Below, piece after piece: positions 34,846 to 46,440 of a DNA stretch of 64,000 nt; position 1 is the first letter of the stretch; the number at the start of each line of letters is the position of its first letter. A model generated the notes under the pieces. It was not told the DNA's origin. It saw nothing but the letters and a program-made list of their open reading frames with translations, and made no database searches. Made by a program: the position numbers and the translations under genes. Source of the stretch: Pleurodeles waltl (lineage: Eukaryota; Chordata; Amphibia; Caudata; Salamandridae); assembly GCF_031143425.1 (NCBI RefSeq), contig NC_090445.1:815254317-815318316 (forward strand), written 5' to 3'.

Positions 34846-36182
34846 TGGGTTCTGTAATAGCTCCCTTTTAAACTTACTATTGAAAGCCTTTCTTGTTATC
34901 TCACCTTCCCCCCCCCCTAGGCTTCTGTGTATGTTGTTTAATGTGCTGTTTTGTTTACACATTGGGCCTTGCTTTTACCAAGGCTTCTTTAAAATACTCC
35001 TCCCTAGGCCATGTGTTAATCCAACTCATTTGTATAATAACTGAAACTCTGCACACCTTTCAAGAACATGTGCAGCATGTGAGGACCACACCCAGCTCTT
35101 CAAACCACACCCAGCTCTGCACACCTTCCAAGAACATGTGCAGCATGTGAGGACCACACCCAGCCCTTCAAACCACACCCAGCCCTGTCTATAAAAGGCA
35201 TCCCCCGAGCCTCACCCAGTGCTTGTGCTCGTCTACCTCCCGCTTACCTGAGAACAGATCCCTCGGCGCTGGCACTCCTGCTCTTTACAGACTTTCATTG
35301 ACTTCAATGGGCGCAGCTTCTGGCTCTTCCTTCTTCCGGTTTCCGGTTCCTCCTTGCTTCAGCCTCTCTCCTATGAGTAACCTGCAAAAGAGAAAGAAGA
35401 CAAGGTTAGACTGATCAGTATCTCTTGCCAGCAACAAGTAAGTGCAAAACCTTTTATTACCTGAAAGAACTTTGACAACAATTTCTGGATTCGTGTACAG
35501 AACTTTGTGAAGCAAACATTGTTTTTCTCATGGAACTTTTAAGAATCGAACAGTGGAAACCATTAACAGCAAGGCAAACAGTAAATCAAGGACTTGCACA
35601 AATTACATGCTGTATTTTGATGTAAAAGTACAGTATTTGTTTTATAAAAGATTCTGGAAATATGGGAAATGTGAGTCTGCTATTGGGAATTTAGGCTTTA
35701 GTTATATTATGATGAATGTTTGATATTGGTAATTCTGATAACGGTATTTGTTTAATGTTTTAGAAGCTTTACAGTAATAGAAAACACATCCCAGAGCAGT
35801 AACACATTCCAAACCTGGAAACTAGAGACCAGGATCCAAGAGGTACTTTTAGAAGAGAATTTCTAATAAATAAAGGGATAGTCAGGAACCCATTTAGGAA
35901 TAGGTTGCACTTATCTGTTCTTTGTTTATGTTTCATTAGGCACCAGTTTCTACAGAAGTCAGAAAGGGCCGCAGATTTGTGCAGCACTTCAACAGTGGAA
36001 ACGCAAGAACGGTGTTGTCTCTCTTTTTTATTTTATCCACTTCCCCCCTTCCCTTGAGCTTCTGTTCTTAGTGCACTGTTTTAAAAACTAGTGTGCTGGA
36101 ACAAGCAGTTTCAGGGTGGGGTCGGATTGTCTTCAACCTCCATCAGAACTGAACAAGAACTCAGGTGAGCTGGGCTTTGACA
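34797..36182 (+). repeat. 3' LTR of gypsy II
   Basis: 1,386 bp, almost identical to the 5' LTR. It is preceded by a purine-rich tract (ttgaggggggcaac, ending 34,796). The 68-bp repeats are at 35,047 and 35,115 and the TATA box at 35,190. The TSD copy ctgtg follows at 36,183. Confidence 0.92.
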
Positions 36183-36187
36183 CTGTG

Positions 36188-37436
36188 TCTCCTCCAATCC
36201 TCCTCCCAGTACACCTATACGTCCATGCTCATCCACCCAACACACACCCAGCACACACATGTCATGCACCCACGCACCAGCACCCAAACCACATCTACGT
36301 ATACACCTGTCAACCATCACCTCTACCTCCACTCCCAAACGCCTTACCCATGACCTACCCGCTGCCCCTAAAAAAGATTCCTCCATGAGTTTTCTCTCTT
36401 CCCTGACCCTGGTCCAGTCCCTCTTCCCCCCAAATGCACTGCTACCCTTGCCAGACCCCTGCCTTCGACCTCCCTGTCTTCCTCTGGGCTAAGCCATGCC
36501 CCGCAGACAGAGGTCTGCAGTGCTGCCACAACAGGCACATCTGCTCCTCACACCTCCAGCCCTGCTAGCACTCCATCTGGGTCTCCTGCTCTCGTGGCCT
36601 CCACTGCCGTCCCACCAGATAAGGCAGGAAAGAGAGGCAAGGCTAAGGCGTCTCCCCAAAAGCAGGACAGTAAGAAGGGCAAGCCTAAAAAGAAGAGTAG
36701 GGACCCCCCATACAAACCCTGATCACACACCCCCACCGTCCCCATCTCTGAGGTGCCTGCATGACCCATTGATGCCCCTGCCCTGGGATGTCTGCACATT
36801 GTAATCAGGAGTCAAATTCGGCACTCCTCATATGCCCTGTGTGCCCGAGAAATTTGGACATTCATGCACTGGCCCTTGTGGTATTTTGTAAATAGTTGTT
36901 TTATTTACATATTTTTTTATTCAAATAATATTTATCTACAACAGCACCATTGGTGTTGATGCTACATAGCTTGTCCTGGCTTTCCTTGCGCATGTATGTG
37001 TAGTGACTGTGCATTTGTGCGTGTGTGTGTGTACTAATATCCTTCCCTCCAATGTGTGCTAGGCGGGGGTACTTACGGGTAGCGTCTTGGTCGGCGTCTC
37101 TGGTCCTGGATGTCAATGGCCATCAGGAACATTGGAAAGACTTGCAATTCACGTCTCATGGTGCCTACGGACGTGCACGTGTTCCAGAAGGTGGGTGCCT
37201 CCTTTTATGTTGTTAGTTTCCGCCTTGGTTTTTGCAGCGGTTAGATCACCTCGGAAGACCTGGCGGTGTGCAAGCTCGTAATACGGTGGGTGGAAACTGT
37301 CTGACAGCCGGCCTCAAGGGGCCTTTCGCCGCCACAATGGCGGTCCGGACGGAAACTTGACTGTGTTCTGCAGGTGCCTTCCGAGTATTCGTAATATGGC
37401 AGTCTATACCGCTAGGCCCGCGGTGGTGCGACCATT
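36188..37436 (+). other. 3' part and probable right end of H2
   Basis: C-rich sequence resuming directly after the gypsy TSD, then a poly-A-rich zone (36,895-36,950) and a GC-rich terminal-type region (37,240-37,420) with inverted GC motifs. No coding sequence is supported. Confidence 0.45.
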
Positions 37437-37910
37437 CTTGTATCTTTCTACTGCATTTTTTCTCAATTAACTGGCCATCAAAAATGTCATCATGCATATT
37501 GCAATATTCACTTGTGAGTGCCAAAGTTTCAGGTGCTGACATAAAATCATCCATAGATTCACATTGAGCTTGTGACCTTTTCAGGAACTTGTGCCTTTTT
37601 AACAATACATTCCTGCTTGGCAAAATGCACTTATATAAAGCTTGAATTATATCTGCGTATTTATCAATTAAATCTATTGGAGTTTCTTTGCTAGCTTCAG
37701 TTACGTGAGCTTGTATGCTTTCCTCAACTAAAGGTAACATCTAAAATTGTTCTTCCTTTGGGGTCCAAATTGTGTACCAATGAGGCCTTCTTTTTTATTG
37801 TGAATGTGTTACCATCCACTGTATCTAAACATGTGCCGAATTATTCCTTTGTTTGTATCCACTCCAAAGGCGGGTTGCCAGGCATTGCCAAAAATGGTGA
37901 AAGAGGAGAA
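37437..37910 (-). pseudogene. Gypsy gag fragment
   Basis: The minus strand reads like the N-terminal half of a Ty3/gypsy Gag: LAMPGNPPLEWIQ, then after one stop and frame change a segment with ETPIDLIDKYADIIQALY and RHKFLKRSQAQCESMDDFM. The pattern (GNPP..W, then HKFxxRxQ..ES.DDF) matches the Gag of gypsy I (3,808-4,170). It is cut off at its left near 37,437, where H2 appears to end. No LTR was seen. Confidence 0.65.
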
Positions 37911-38390
37911 ATACCATCAATGCTACTTAAATTTCTAAAGATCTTAAAAGTGTACCTGAAAATAGAGTGGTATATGGACACTGGATCTTTTTTGCACACT
38001 AGATACGTTTTCCAGGAATGTGATGTCACAACAAAATCACCTGATAGGTCAGTGGTGCCCTTATAATTATTATATGCATTTCAAATTTTACTTGACCTCA
38101 TAAAAACAGCAAGTGTATTTATTATTTCAGTATTCCTTCTCTGTCTGGCTCCAAAATGGCAGCCTTATTAAATTTCCACTAGTGTCCCGAACTCTGCCTG
38201 ACTTTAAAATGGTGGCCGTGATGTACCCTTTTGGTCATGCGCACTGATTACCATATTACCATACTTTACTGGCATTAATCAGGAACCGGTAATAGCACTG
38301 GCAATGTGCTAGGCTAGTGGACAACCAGAAATCCAGACACACACCCATAAGGCTGGGTGCACACAAAGAGTGCAGCAATCGCTTTGTTTA
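37911..38390. other. Upstream remainder of the gag relic, otherwise nothing recognised
   Basis: May include leader sequence of the minus-strand gypsy fragment. No gene, LTR boundary or RNA could be supported. Confidence 0.35.
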
Positions 38391-38404
38391 CTGAAGGATG
38401 AAGC

Positions 38405-39137
38405 TCGTGTGGACCACCTCTCTCTTCCTTAAGAATGCCCAATTTTGATCCATGTTGTGGGTTGTCAGAAGGGGTGTGGACCAATTTGCCCCAGATCAAT
38501 ATCATAACTTAATGGAAAGTTGAAAACCCACATTATATCCAAGTGTAAGATTCCAAGCTTGCAACTTTATATGATTTGTCGTGTAGGATTAGTACAGCGA
38601 GTCAAGGTGCTGAATTCAAACTTATTTATTGGTGCCCATTTTGCCAGAAGGTCAAAAATGTTTATTGATGTCCTTTTGGACAGAGAATTATATACTTTTG
38701 AATGGACAGCCGACACTCGGGATACTCATCAGAGCGAGTCCATTATTTGGGACGAGTATTTGCCAGTCAGTATAATTAGTTGGTCTTATGAGTGCCTGTT
38801 ATATGACCTATCAAAACAGGACATCCTCAGCACTCATAAGACCGACTAAATTTACTGACTGGTAAATACTCACTCCAAATAATAGACTAATTCTGATGAG
38901 TATTACTAGCCTTGAAAAAGCCCCAGGTGGGCCTACAATAGGGGGAAAAACACGTGTTGGCTGTCCGTTCAAAAGTCTACAATTCTCCGTCCAAAAGGAC
39001 CTCAATAAACATTTTTGACCTGGCCAAATGGGGGCCAATAAATTGGGATGGATTCATTACCTTGACTCAAAGTACTAATTCTACACCACAAATCATAAAA
39101 AGTTGCAAGCTTGGAATCTTGCACTTGATCTAATGTG
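38405..39137. mobile_element. Foldback element with long inverted arms
   Basis: Two long inverted arms, about 38,530-38,795 and 38,830-39,135, about 80-85% complementary by eye, meet at a ~34-bp centre. The right arm has about 50 bp absent from the left (a segment with cttgaaaaagcccc and gggggaaaaacacgtgttgg). A 14-bp direct repeat gctttgtttactga flanks at 38,391-38,404 and 39,138-39,151 and may be the target duplication, although then ~125 bp at the left lie outside the arms. No coding capacity. Confidence 0.6.
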
Positions 39138-39359
39138 GCTTTGTTTACTGATACAGCATGTTAAAAGCTGCCGATATATCGCACATATTGATCAACTTCT
39201 GCACATCACCACTGATAAGCAGCCGGGATGCAGATTAAGTAAATAGAAAGATTTATTTCACAGTTTCTGTCAGTAAGCATCGGGTGAGCAATCGCTAGCT
39301 CCTTCACACTTTTTCACCTGCCATCAACTACCTTCTATGGAATCTCTAATTCCAAGATT

Positions 39360-40930
39360 CCATGGAAGCTGCTGACACAACAGAATCTTACAGGAAGGAT
39401 GGTGTGGAAATATTGTTCAGATTATGTTTCCCTGTGAGAGCACTGAATTCACAGTCTTATGACATAGGGTTAACTTTTTTTGTCAAATTTAAGATCCAAC
39501 ATATGACCCTTATTGGAGGCTTGGTCTATGCATCTAGCAGAGACAAGACAGGGTTCCTATCTGACCCCTTAGGGTGCAGAAATTCCTTTGGAAAATCCAA
39601 TGTGGTGGTTTGAGAGTGAAATATCAAGTTTTAGAAAAGGCGAATGAGCTAGACAATATCAACATGAGCGACAAACACTTGTAGTCTAATAGGAAATCAG
39701 ATATTGATTGATGCCTGCAACTGTTGAACCAAAGGTAAAGGGACTATTCTTTACCATCCTGTGCCCATGGTTTCAAGTCCCGTCTAGTCTTCTTTTTGAT
39801 CTCTTCTTCAATCGTTTGGAGACTTGTCTCAGCAAGCATAACTCATGCCCCTCCCCCCACAGTCCTAAGTACTTGGCAAAATAATACGGGCATGTACAGT
39901 CAAGAAGAGGTATTTCTCCTTCTTGTCTACATATTTACACAAGAATGAAGGATCAGTTGCTTCAAGTTACAACATATGGTGGGAAATGTGTATGTGAGAG
40001 GAGAAATGATGAGGGATTCAGCATTAGCCAAAAGGGACTCCGCATATAAGAAATATGATCTTGAGGCTATAAAGCAGCATTTACCTTCTACCTACAGTGT
40101 CTACCCGACACAAAAGGGTCTTTGGTCACTGAACAAAGCCAGATATAATCGGAATACCTTCTACATGTCCAGGAAGAAACTTCATTCTTCCAGTTATAAC
40201 AGAGGCATTATGGACAAGGAAACAAGGCCAGCCGGCTTTTGTCATGCAATTGAAACAATGTGAATCCTCACAGGTCATTCTGGCTGAGAGAAATAGCAAT
40301 GACAGCTTCTAATGCATTTGCTCGAAATCATGGAAGAATCTTCTTCCCGTTGTGAAATCTTATTTAGGTCCAATCAGGCAGGGTCCATGTAAGACATCTT
40401 AGCAGACTTAGAGATTCCTGTGTTTTCTGGGTTTTGTAGAGCTGGTCTAGAGAGTGATATAATTGTGAATCATGACAGAAGTCTTGGCGATAGTATTTGT
40501 AAATTGAGTTACTTGAAGATTCCTCATCAATGGCACTGGTCCCCAATTAGATTGCAACTGGCAGGCTTGAGTCCAAACTCGATCTGCTGGAGATGTGATT
40601 TGTTTGGTAGTAATGTTGTCCTGATCTTATGGGAAGGCCCCTTATATTCCCTCTTAATTTACAGCTAGGATTGCTATACTGCACAGAAATTTGGATCTCC
40701 TGTATATCTTAAGCATGGTGAGCCACACTATGCTCTTGGGTATCAGTCTTTCTGAGTGGGGTCACAATTAGCTTCACGTTTATAGCAGTTTGGCACTTAG
40801 GATGCAGCACCATATCCCATGCCCCTTACACAACTTGTAGAAAACCACTATCTTCTTAGGTTGGAAATTCAGATGAGGTTTTATGCTTCTGGCTATATTG
40901 TGGACAGTTGCCCAAAAGGTATTTTTATTG
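39360..40930 (+). pseudogene. Internally deleted L1-like ORF2 fragment
   Basis: Frames at 39,976-40,263 (DSALAKRDSAYKKYDLEAIK, then NRNTFYMSRKKLHSSSYNRG) look like the L1 linker between endonuclease and RT. The frame at 40,420-40,668 (KIPHQWHWSPIRLQ, NSICWRCDLFGSN) looks like the Trp/Cys-containing L1 C-terminal tail. The RT palm expected between them is missing, so an internal deletion near 40,270-40,400 is likely. Assignment is by pattern only. Confidence 0.5.
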
Positions 40931-40964
40931 ATGGAATGGTGTCCATGAATTCAACTTCCTTTTG

Positions 40965-41040
40965 TAATTGTAATTGTATTTATATAGCGCTTGCTACCTC
41001 GGACAACGTGTTGAAGTGCTTTTAGTGAGTAGCACGCTAC
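40965..41040 (+). repeat. SINE/LINE-tail-like dispersed repeat
   Basis: A short stretch with attgtatttatatagcgctt followed by a Cys/Gly-poor tail. The motif tttatatagcgc is common in the 3' part of L2/CR1-related LINE and SINE families of vertebrates. Boundaries are unclear. Confidence 0.35.
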
Positions 41041-41089
41041 TCTGGAACCCAAAATGATTAGTGGTGGATTAGTATAAAGAAATATGAGT

Positions 41090-41520
41090 TAATTTGAGCA
41101 GTGGACATGTGAATCTGGTAGTTGGATTGCATTGAATAATGGAGGGATAGAAGAGGGAAGAATCTAGAAAGTGTTAATTGAGACATCACAGTAGGTAGAT
41201 GAGGTTTGGGATGAGTAAAAGAAGAGCTGGAGGAGCGAATAGTCTGTAGAAAGAGATTAGGGTGGTCATAGTAGTAAAAATTATATTTGGGATGAGTCAA
41301 AAGAGAGATACATGAGGAAATAATTTTGTGGGGTTGTTTGGGAGATCATAGTAGTAAACTGAGGTTTAGGGTGAGCCAGGAGAGAAAGAGGAGGGAAGAG
41401 TCTAAGAAGGGTTATTTTGGGGATCATAGAATTAGAATGATGTTGGGATGAGTCAGAGAGTGTAGACAGGAAAGATTGAGAGAGGTATAGATTGGAACAG
41501 AGTAGTGCATTGGAGAGAGT
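41090..41520 (+). repeat. Degenerate tandem repeat, ~80-bp unit
   Basis: The motif gggatgagt (or agggtgagc) recurs at 41,208, 41,289, 41,369 and 41,445, about every 76-81 bp, with gatcatagtagtaaa-like sequence between. Units are quite diverged. Confidence 0.65.
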
Positions 41521-41881
41521 GCATTTTATTTTTTTCTCTTGTACGGTAGTAGTAAAGAAATAAATATATAGATACATGATTATATTGAAAGGGAATATAT
41601 GTATAAGGAAGATAATATATTGAGATTTCAAGTTGTATTGTATAAATAGAGATTTTCATATGTTGCAGTATTTGAAGGTAATTTATTTGTGTATTTTTTT
41701 TAACTCAAATTTTTTATCTTTTCCTCAATATTTCAATAGTGAAGTGCTTGTAGATAAATAGCTATGGCAAAATGTACCTATTGTGATAGAGAAATAAAAA
41801 GGATATTTATATACTTATAAGCATCTAACCAAACAATATATACAGAAACTATGCAATGGCCAGTGATCGTGTTAAGCCTAG

Positions 41882-41884
<3 letters not shown>

Positions 41885-41946
<62 letters not shown>

Positions 41947-41948
41947 TA
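41885..41948. repeat. (TA)n microsatellite
   Basis: About 60 bp of alternating T and A directly abutting the left pLTR of the Penelope-like element. A similar AT run lies past the 583-bp array at 51,153-51,180. Confidence 0.95.
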
Positions 41949-42842
41949 TTGCAAAGTGCTCACCACCGGGCTCCTGAAGGCCCGAGAGGGGTGGTGCATA
42001 ATAAGCCGGCAGAGCACTCCGGTTAAAAAATATAAACAATGAAAGAACTTCCACAGAAGGACGCACACTCGGGAAATCACAAACTTAATTTGAGTATTTA
42101 ATTCACACTACGCGTTTCGGCTGTCAAGCAGCCTTGATCACGTGTAAAGTTCCACCAATGTACATTTAGTTTAAATACCCACCAGATACAAACATAGAAA
42201 CAGGACTACATATTGCATTTGTTTTTCAAACAATGGAAGTGAAATGGGAAAAAACTATAGAAAATTATTCAATACAGATAATACAGAAATAAATAAGTCA
42301 CTAAGTCAAGACTTTTCCATATATTAAGAAACACAATATTTCCATAAATAACAAGTTAAGGAATTATAAGACCATCAGCATTCAACTAGGCATGCTGGCA
42401 TTTCCTGACTGGCTCTTAATCAATACCCATATAAATAAATAAATATAGATCTAAAATATCAAATACATGAATATAAAAACTTAAATACATGAATGTAGAT
42501 CTGTAATGCACCTTATATTTATTTGTTTTAATGAATTTAATATTCTTTTTAACAAGTATAAATATCTAAAAAGGTGCAAAAGCAATTGTATCGGCATACC
42601 CAATTGTATATAAATATCTAAATATTTCAATATATAAATATAAAAATATAAGTAAGAACCAGTCAATTTTAGATTTCATTTCACCCACTTGAAACATTAA
42701 AATATACTTAGTCAATGTACTAAAATCTAAAGTCCTTATTCAACATTCCCTATATTACTCCCTGAGATGACTACAATCTTATTTCCCTCCAGATCTGTAC
42801 AACAACAACATGTTCTACACAATTTCTAAGTATCCGGTATCC
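41948..42842 (-). repeat. PLE pLTR, left copy
   Basis: About 895 bp, matching 47,335-48,220 with few differences. It contains acgcgtttcggctg at 42,109-42,122, part of a hammerhead-like motif on the minus strand. Confidence 0.85.
42107..42144 (-). ncRNA. Hammerhead-like relic in PLE pLTR
   Basis: On the minus strand: GTGATCA, then a 4-bp stem ggct/agcc, then GAAAC and a short stem-III-like part. Against the hammerhead core (CUGANGA...GAAA...UH), the first box is degenerate and the cleavage position reads G. PLE pLTRs of many animals carry hammerheads, so this is probably a decayed one. The same sequence is at about 47,485-47,521. Activity is unlikely. Confidence 0.4.
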
Positions 42843-43049
42843 CTGACACCCCGTGACTCAATCAAACAACTTTGTGTTCCGAAATCGGGAATCCGTCCGG
42901 ACTCCTCCATTCTGAAAAGATAATAAAATAGAATAAATATTAAAAAAACATACTCTCATTGAAAAACCACTACTCCATATGCTCAAACTTTATTGTTAGC
43001 CCTAATGACTAAAATCTCCTACCCCATATAGTAATCCTGAGAATAATCA

Positions 43050-45492
43050 TCAAAATAGATGAGTAGTAAGCTCTTCACTCATATTCAATCCTTCAGGTGT
43101 CTTAGTTTCTAAATCAACAATATATTTGGATTCTTTTATACGTAAAGTCAACTCCCTATTACCTCCTCTATGGTGCACAGGTATATGTTCGATGCCAAAA
43201 TAAGATAATACAGTGGCATCAGAATTATGGCACTCCTCAAAATGTCTAGCTACCGGATAGTGGGGATCTCTTGATGTAATAGCCCGCATATGTTCAAGAA
43301 TGCGTTTTTTCACTGCATATTTTGTACTTCCCACATACCACAGATGACACGGATATTCCAATACATAAACAGTGAAAGGAGTACTGCATGTTAAAAACTG
43401 CTTAATGGGTCTGTTTGTCCCTGGTCTTTTTATAGGGTACTCTTTTCTTGCCACACTGTTACGACAAGCTTTACATTGACCACAAGGAAAAAATCCCTGT
43501 AGATTATGCTCCTTAACATGGGACAACGGAGAGATATCATTAGATCTCAGCATATCATGGAGATTACGACCTCTTCTATATGTAATCGAGGGCCATCTCT
43601 GAATCTCCTTACCTATAACAGGATCACTCTTCAAAATATTCCATTGTTTGGAGATAATCTTTTTGATCTGTGTAGTGTCCTCATTAAAAGTTAAAATTAA
43701 TCCAGTATCATCCGTATTCTCTTTTTCCGTTATGGCCATATTGTCAAAGAGGGTCTGAATTCTCTCAACTTTTTAATTTTTTTCTGTGGCCTTTTTGATT
43801 ACCCACTCCGGGTAACCCCTTTGTTTAAATCTTCTAATCATTGCTACCTGTTCTCGTTCAAATGCCTCATCTGTGTTGCTTATTCTTTTGGCCCTCAATA
43901 ATTCTCCATACCGAATACTCCATTTAAGTTTATCTGGATGTCCACTAGTAGCATGTAGTAAGCTATTTCCTGCTGTAACTTTACGGAAGAGTACAGTATG
44001 AATCATCCTGTCTTTAATCTCAATTTTAGTATCTAGAAATTCAATAGACACATTGCTAATATTGTATGTTAACCTGATATTGAGATCATTGTCATTGAGT
44101 TTCTTAATAAACTTGATAGCCTCCTTCTCAGATCCTTTCCAGATTATGAACAGGTCGTCAATATATCTAAGCCGCTGTATGGCCTGATGTGTTTCAGGAT
44201 ATTTCTCTTCATCTTTGAAAATATCTTCTTCCCAAAGACCCAAAAATAGACAAGCAAAACTGGGAGCAAAACAAGTTCCCATAGCAGTCCCCAGAACTTG
44301 TTTATATAGTTGACCATTAAATAGAAAAATATTATTAGTCAAGCAGTAGGTTATCATTTCAATGATCATATCAGTATGTGCTAGATATCTTAGGGATCTA
44401 GTATGTAAAAAATGTCTGCATGCCTGTATGCCCTTCTCATGATCGATAATGGTATAAAGGGAATTTACATCAAGGGATATAAGTAAAAAATCCTCTTCCC
44501 AAATAATACCCTCCAATTTACCTAACAAATCCTTAGTATCCTGAACATAAGAGGGTAGGTTCATGACAAAATCTCTTAAAAATGAAATCCACATATTTGG
44601 ATATATTTTCCAGAGCATTACCACATGAAGATACTATTGGTCTCCCCGGAGGGTTGACTCTATCCTTTTGGATTTTCGGGAGAATATACAATACAGGTAA
44701 CTTGGGAAAATCCTTTTTCAGGAAGCAATACTCTTCCCATACTAGTAGGCCCTTATCCTTCCACTCCGTTAGGAGGCGCCATATATTTGTGATACTATTA
44801 GTATATACTTCTTTAGTTACAACTTTATAAAATTGTGTATTACTCAGTTGACGCATAACCTCGTCAATGTATTTCTGCCTCTTCCAGAGTACTATATTAC
44901 CTCCTTTGTCTGCTGGGCAAATAATAGTATCACTGTCTTCCACTAGTGATCTGATGGTTTCACTCTGGTTAAATGTCATATTGTTGTTACTTCTTGGTCT
45001 GAACCATGTTCGATGTCGGAAATGTGTCAGACCACGCACTGTCATATCATAAAAAGTGTCAATATTGTCATGCATCATATTTGGAAAAAATGTTGATTTG
45101 GGTTTAAAACCAGAAGGGACCACTCGGTCATAAACAACGCCCAACTCATCCAAACTCTGATATAAATTCTTCTCACTGGTCAGTACTGTACAATCCTGTT
45201 CTAACTCATGAAGGGTTAACAATGTATCCACATCGCTAATAGATAAAACATGTTTTTCACTGTCCTTACTTACATAGGGTTCCAAGCTGTTACCAATGTT
45301 CCCTTTCAGTTTGAACAATTTTTTTAATTTCAATTTTCTAACAAATTTAAACAAGTCAATACGGGTTTCAGCGTAGTTAAATCGTGTAGTCGGACAAAAA
45401 GAAAGACCTAAGCTTAATGTTCTTTTATCATCTTCAGTTAGGATATGATCTGATAAATTAATAATAGTCTTATTCACCGTTTCCATATCCAT
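43050..45492 (-). pseudogene. PLE reverse transcriptase with GIY-YIG endonuclease
   Basis: It starts at the ATG at 45,492 (MDMETVNKTIINLSDHIL). The RT N-terminal part runs to about 44,533, where a frameshift joins it to 43,773-44,624, holding LLISLDVNSLYT, GTAMGTCFAPSFAC and the active site YIDDLFIIW. An in-frame stop at 43,773-43,775 precedes the last part (43,050-43,739), which has a Cys cluster (CGQCKACRNS) and a GIY-YIG nuclease (TVYVLEYPCHLWYVGSTK...RILEHM). The nuclease nicks target DNA and the RT extends from it. Only one frameshift and one nonsense codon were found. Confidence 0.88.
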
Positions 45493-45542
45493 TAAATCAC
45501 CATACTGAAGCCGCTTGTTGTTTTTGCCAATTGCTCCAGATT

Positions 45543-46440
45543 TTAGTCTCTTCTTAGTCCGGTTTCTAATTCTCTCTCTCCTCTTCTGACTCCGGCTCGT
45601 CTTCCTCTTCGTCCTGTTGGTCTGCCCCTGTAATTTTGTCCCTCTCCCTTCTGTTTGTATGATACTTGCCTGCCACGACGCAGCAGGCGATACTCGTCTA
45701 AAAAAGTAGCCGGTTTGTTGGTAACTTCGACACTGGATGCTTCACTTTCAGTTGAACTTAGAGAATCAATCTCTCGTGCACTTTCAAGTTCACTTTCAGA
45801 GGTTGAGGGCTGAGCCATAGGCATTAGAATATTACGGCCAGGTTTATACAGATGATCGTATTTCCTGCTGAAAGTTAAGATCCTTCCGCTTTCATAATCT
45901 CCAATGTCGCTATGGAGTTTTTGTTGTTTTTTAATTCTTATATCATCTTCATATTTCTTCAATTTTACCTTCATAGTTTCAAGAAAGCGAGAAATAATTT
46001 ATTTATCTTTTTCAGGCCTGCTGGTAAAATCATCTTTCATTTTTTTAATGTCTAATAACAGGATCTCACGATCACGCCAAGCATATTTAACCAAAATTTC
46101 TAACATATGTTTTGAACTGATTGCAGAATTGTCCGCCCATTCTTTTAACATTTCAGGATTCGGAGACTCATAAACCGGTGTGATAAAGATTCTTAGTCCT
46201 CTTGGGACCATATCCTGATCAATATAATTTTGTAAGGACGTAGCTTCCCACCATTTTGAAATTTCCTAATTGCACAATTTTTCCAACTTGTGTAGGGATG
46301 TATTCAAATCATTATTACAGCCCAGATCGATCCCGGGTAATTTACCTCTTATGGCAGTTTTCAAAAATAATGCCTGAGCAGCCATTTTCCTTACATTGTC
46401 AATGTCGTCATCCATCTCGTTGACTAAAGTATACAAATCC
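45543..46440 (-). pseudogene. PLE upstream ORF1-like region
   Basis: One minus-strand frame with stops near 46,268 and at 45,999-46,001. Recognisable pieces begin near 46,413 (MDDDIDNVRKMAAQALF), then MVPRGLRIFITPVYESP, then a Lys-rich and Ser/Glu-rich part ending in an Arg/Gly-rich basic tail (45,543-45,660). Basic, probably RNA-binding; no domain was named. It lies in a different frame from the RT and ends 50 bp before it. Confidence 0.5.

Larger units (their letters stand above)
28879..36182 (+). mobile_element. Chromodomain Ty3/gypsy retrotransposon II, very young
   Basis: A 7,304-bp full-length element with LTRs of 1,385 and 1,386 bp, TG...CA ends and a perfect 5-bp target duplication ctgtg (28,874-28,878 and 36,183-36,187). 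The LTRs differ at only about four places (a C-run length and three substitutions), so insertion was recent. Gag is intact and pol has a single in-frame stop. A C-terminal chromodomain places it in the chromovirus branch, which in vertebrates includes the sushi class. This is the best-preserved mobile element in the window. Confidence 0.95.
24970..37420. mobile_element. PIF/Harbinger-type DNA transposon copy H2
   Basis: Same layout as H1: transposase on minus (24,975-26,086), divergent spacer, Myb-like gene on plus (from 26,519) and a C-rich 3' part (28,434-28,878 and 36,188-37,420). A young chromodomain gypsy element (28,879-36,182) is nested in it. The GC-rich stretch at 37,240-37,420 resembles a Harbinger end, but no exact terminus or target duplication was identified. 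Confidence 0.75.

Noticed and set aside
41778..42080. Open frames encoding Ile/Tyr runs
   Set aside because: Translation of the (TA)n microsatellite.
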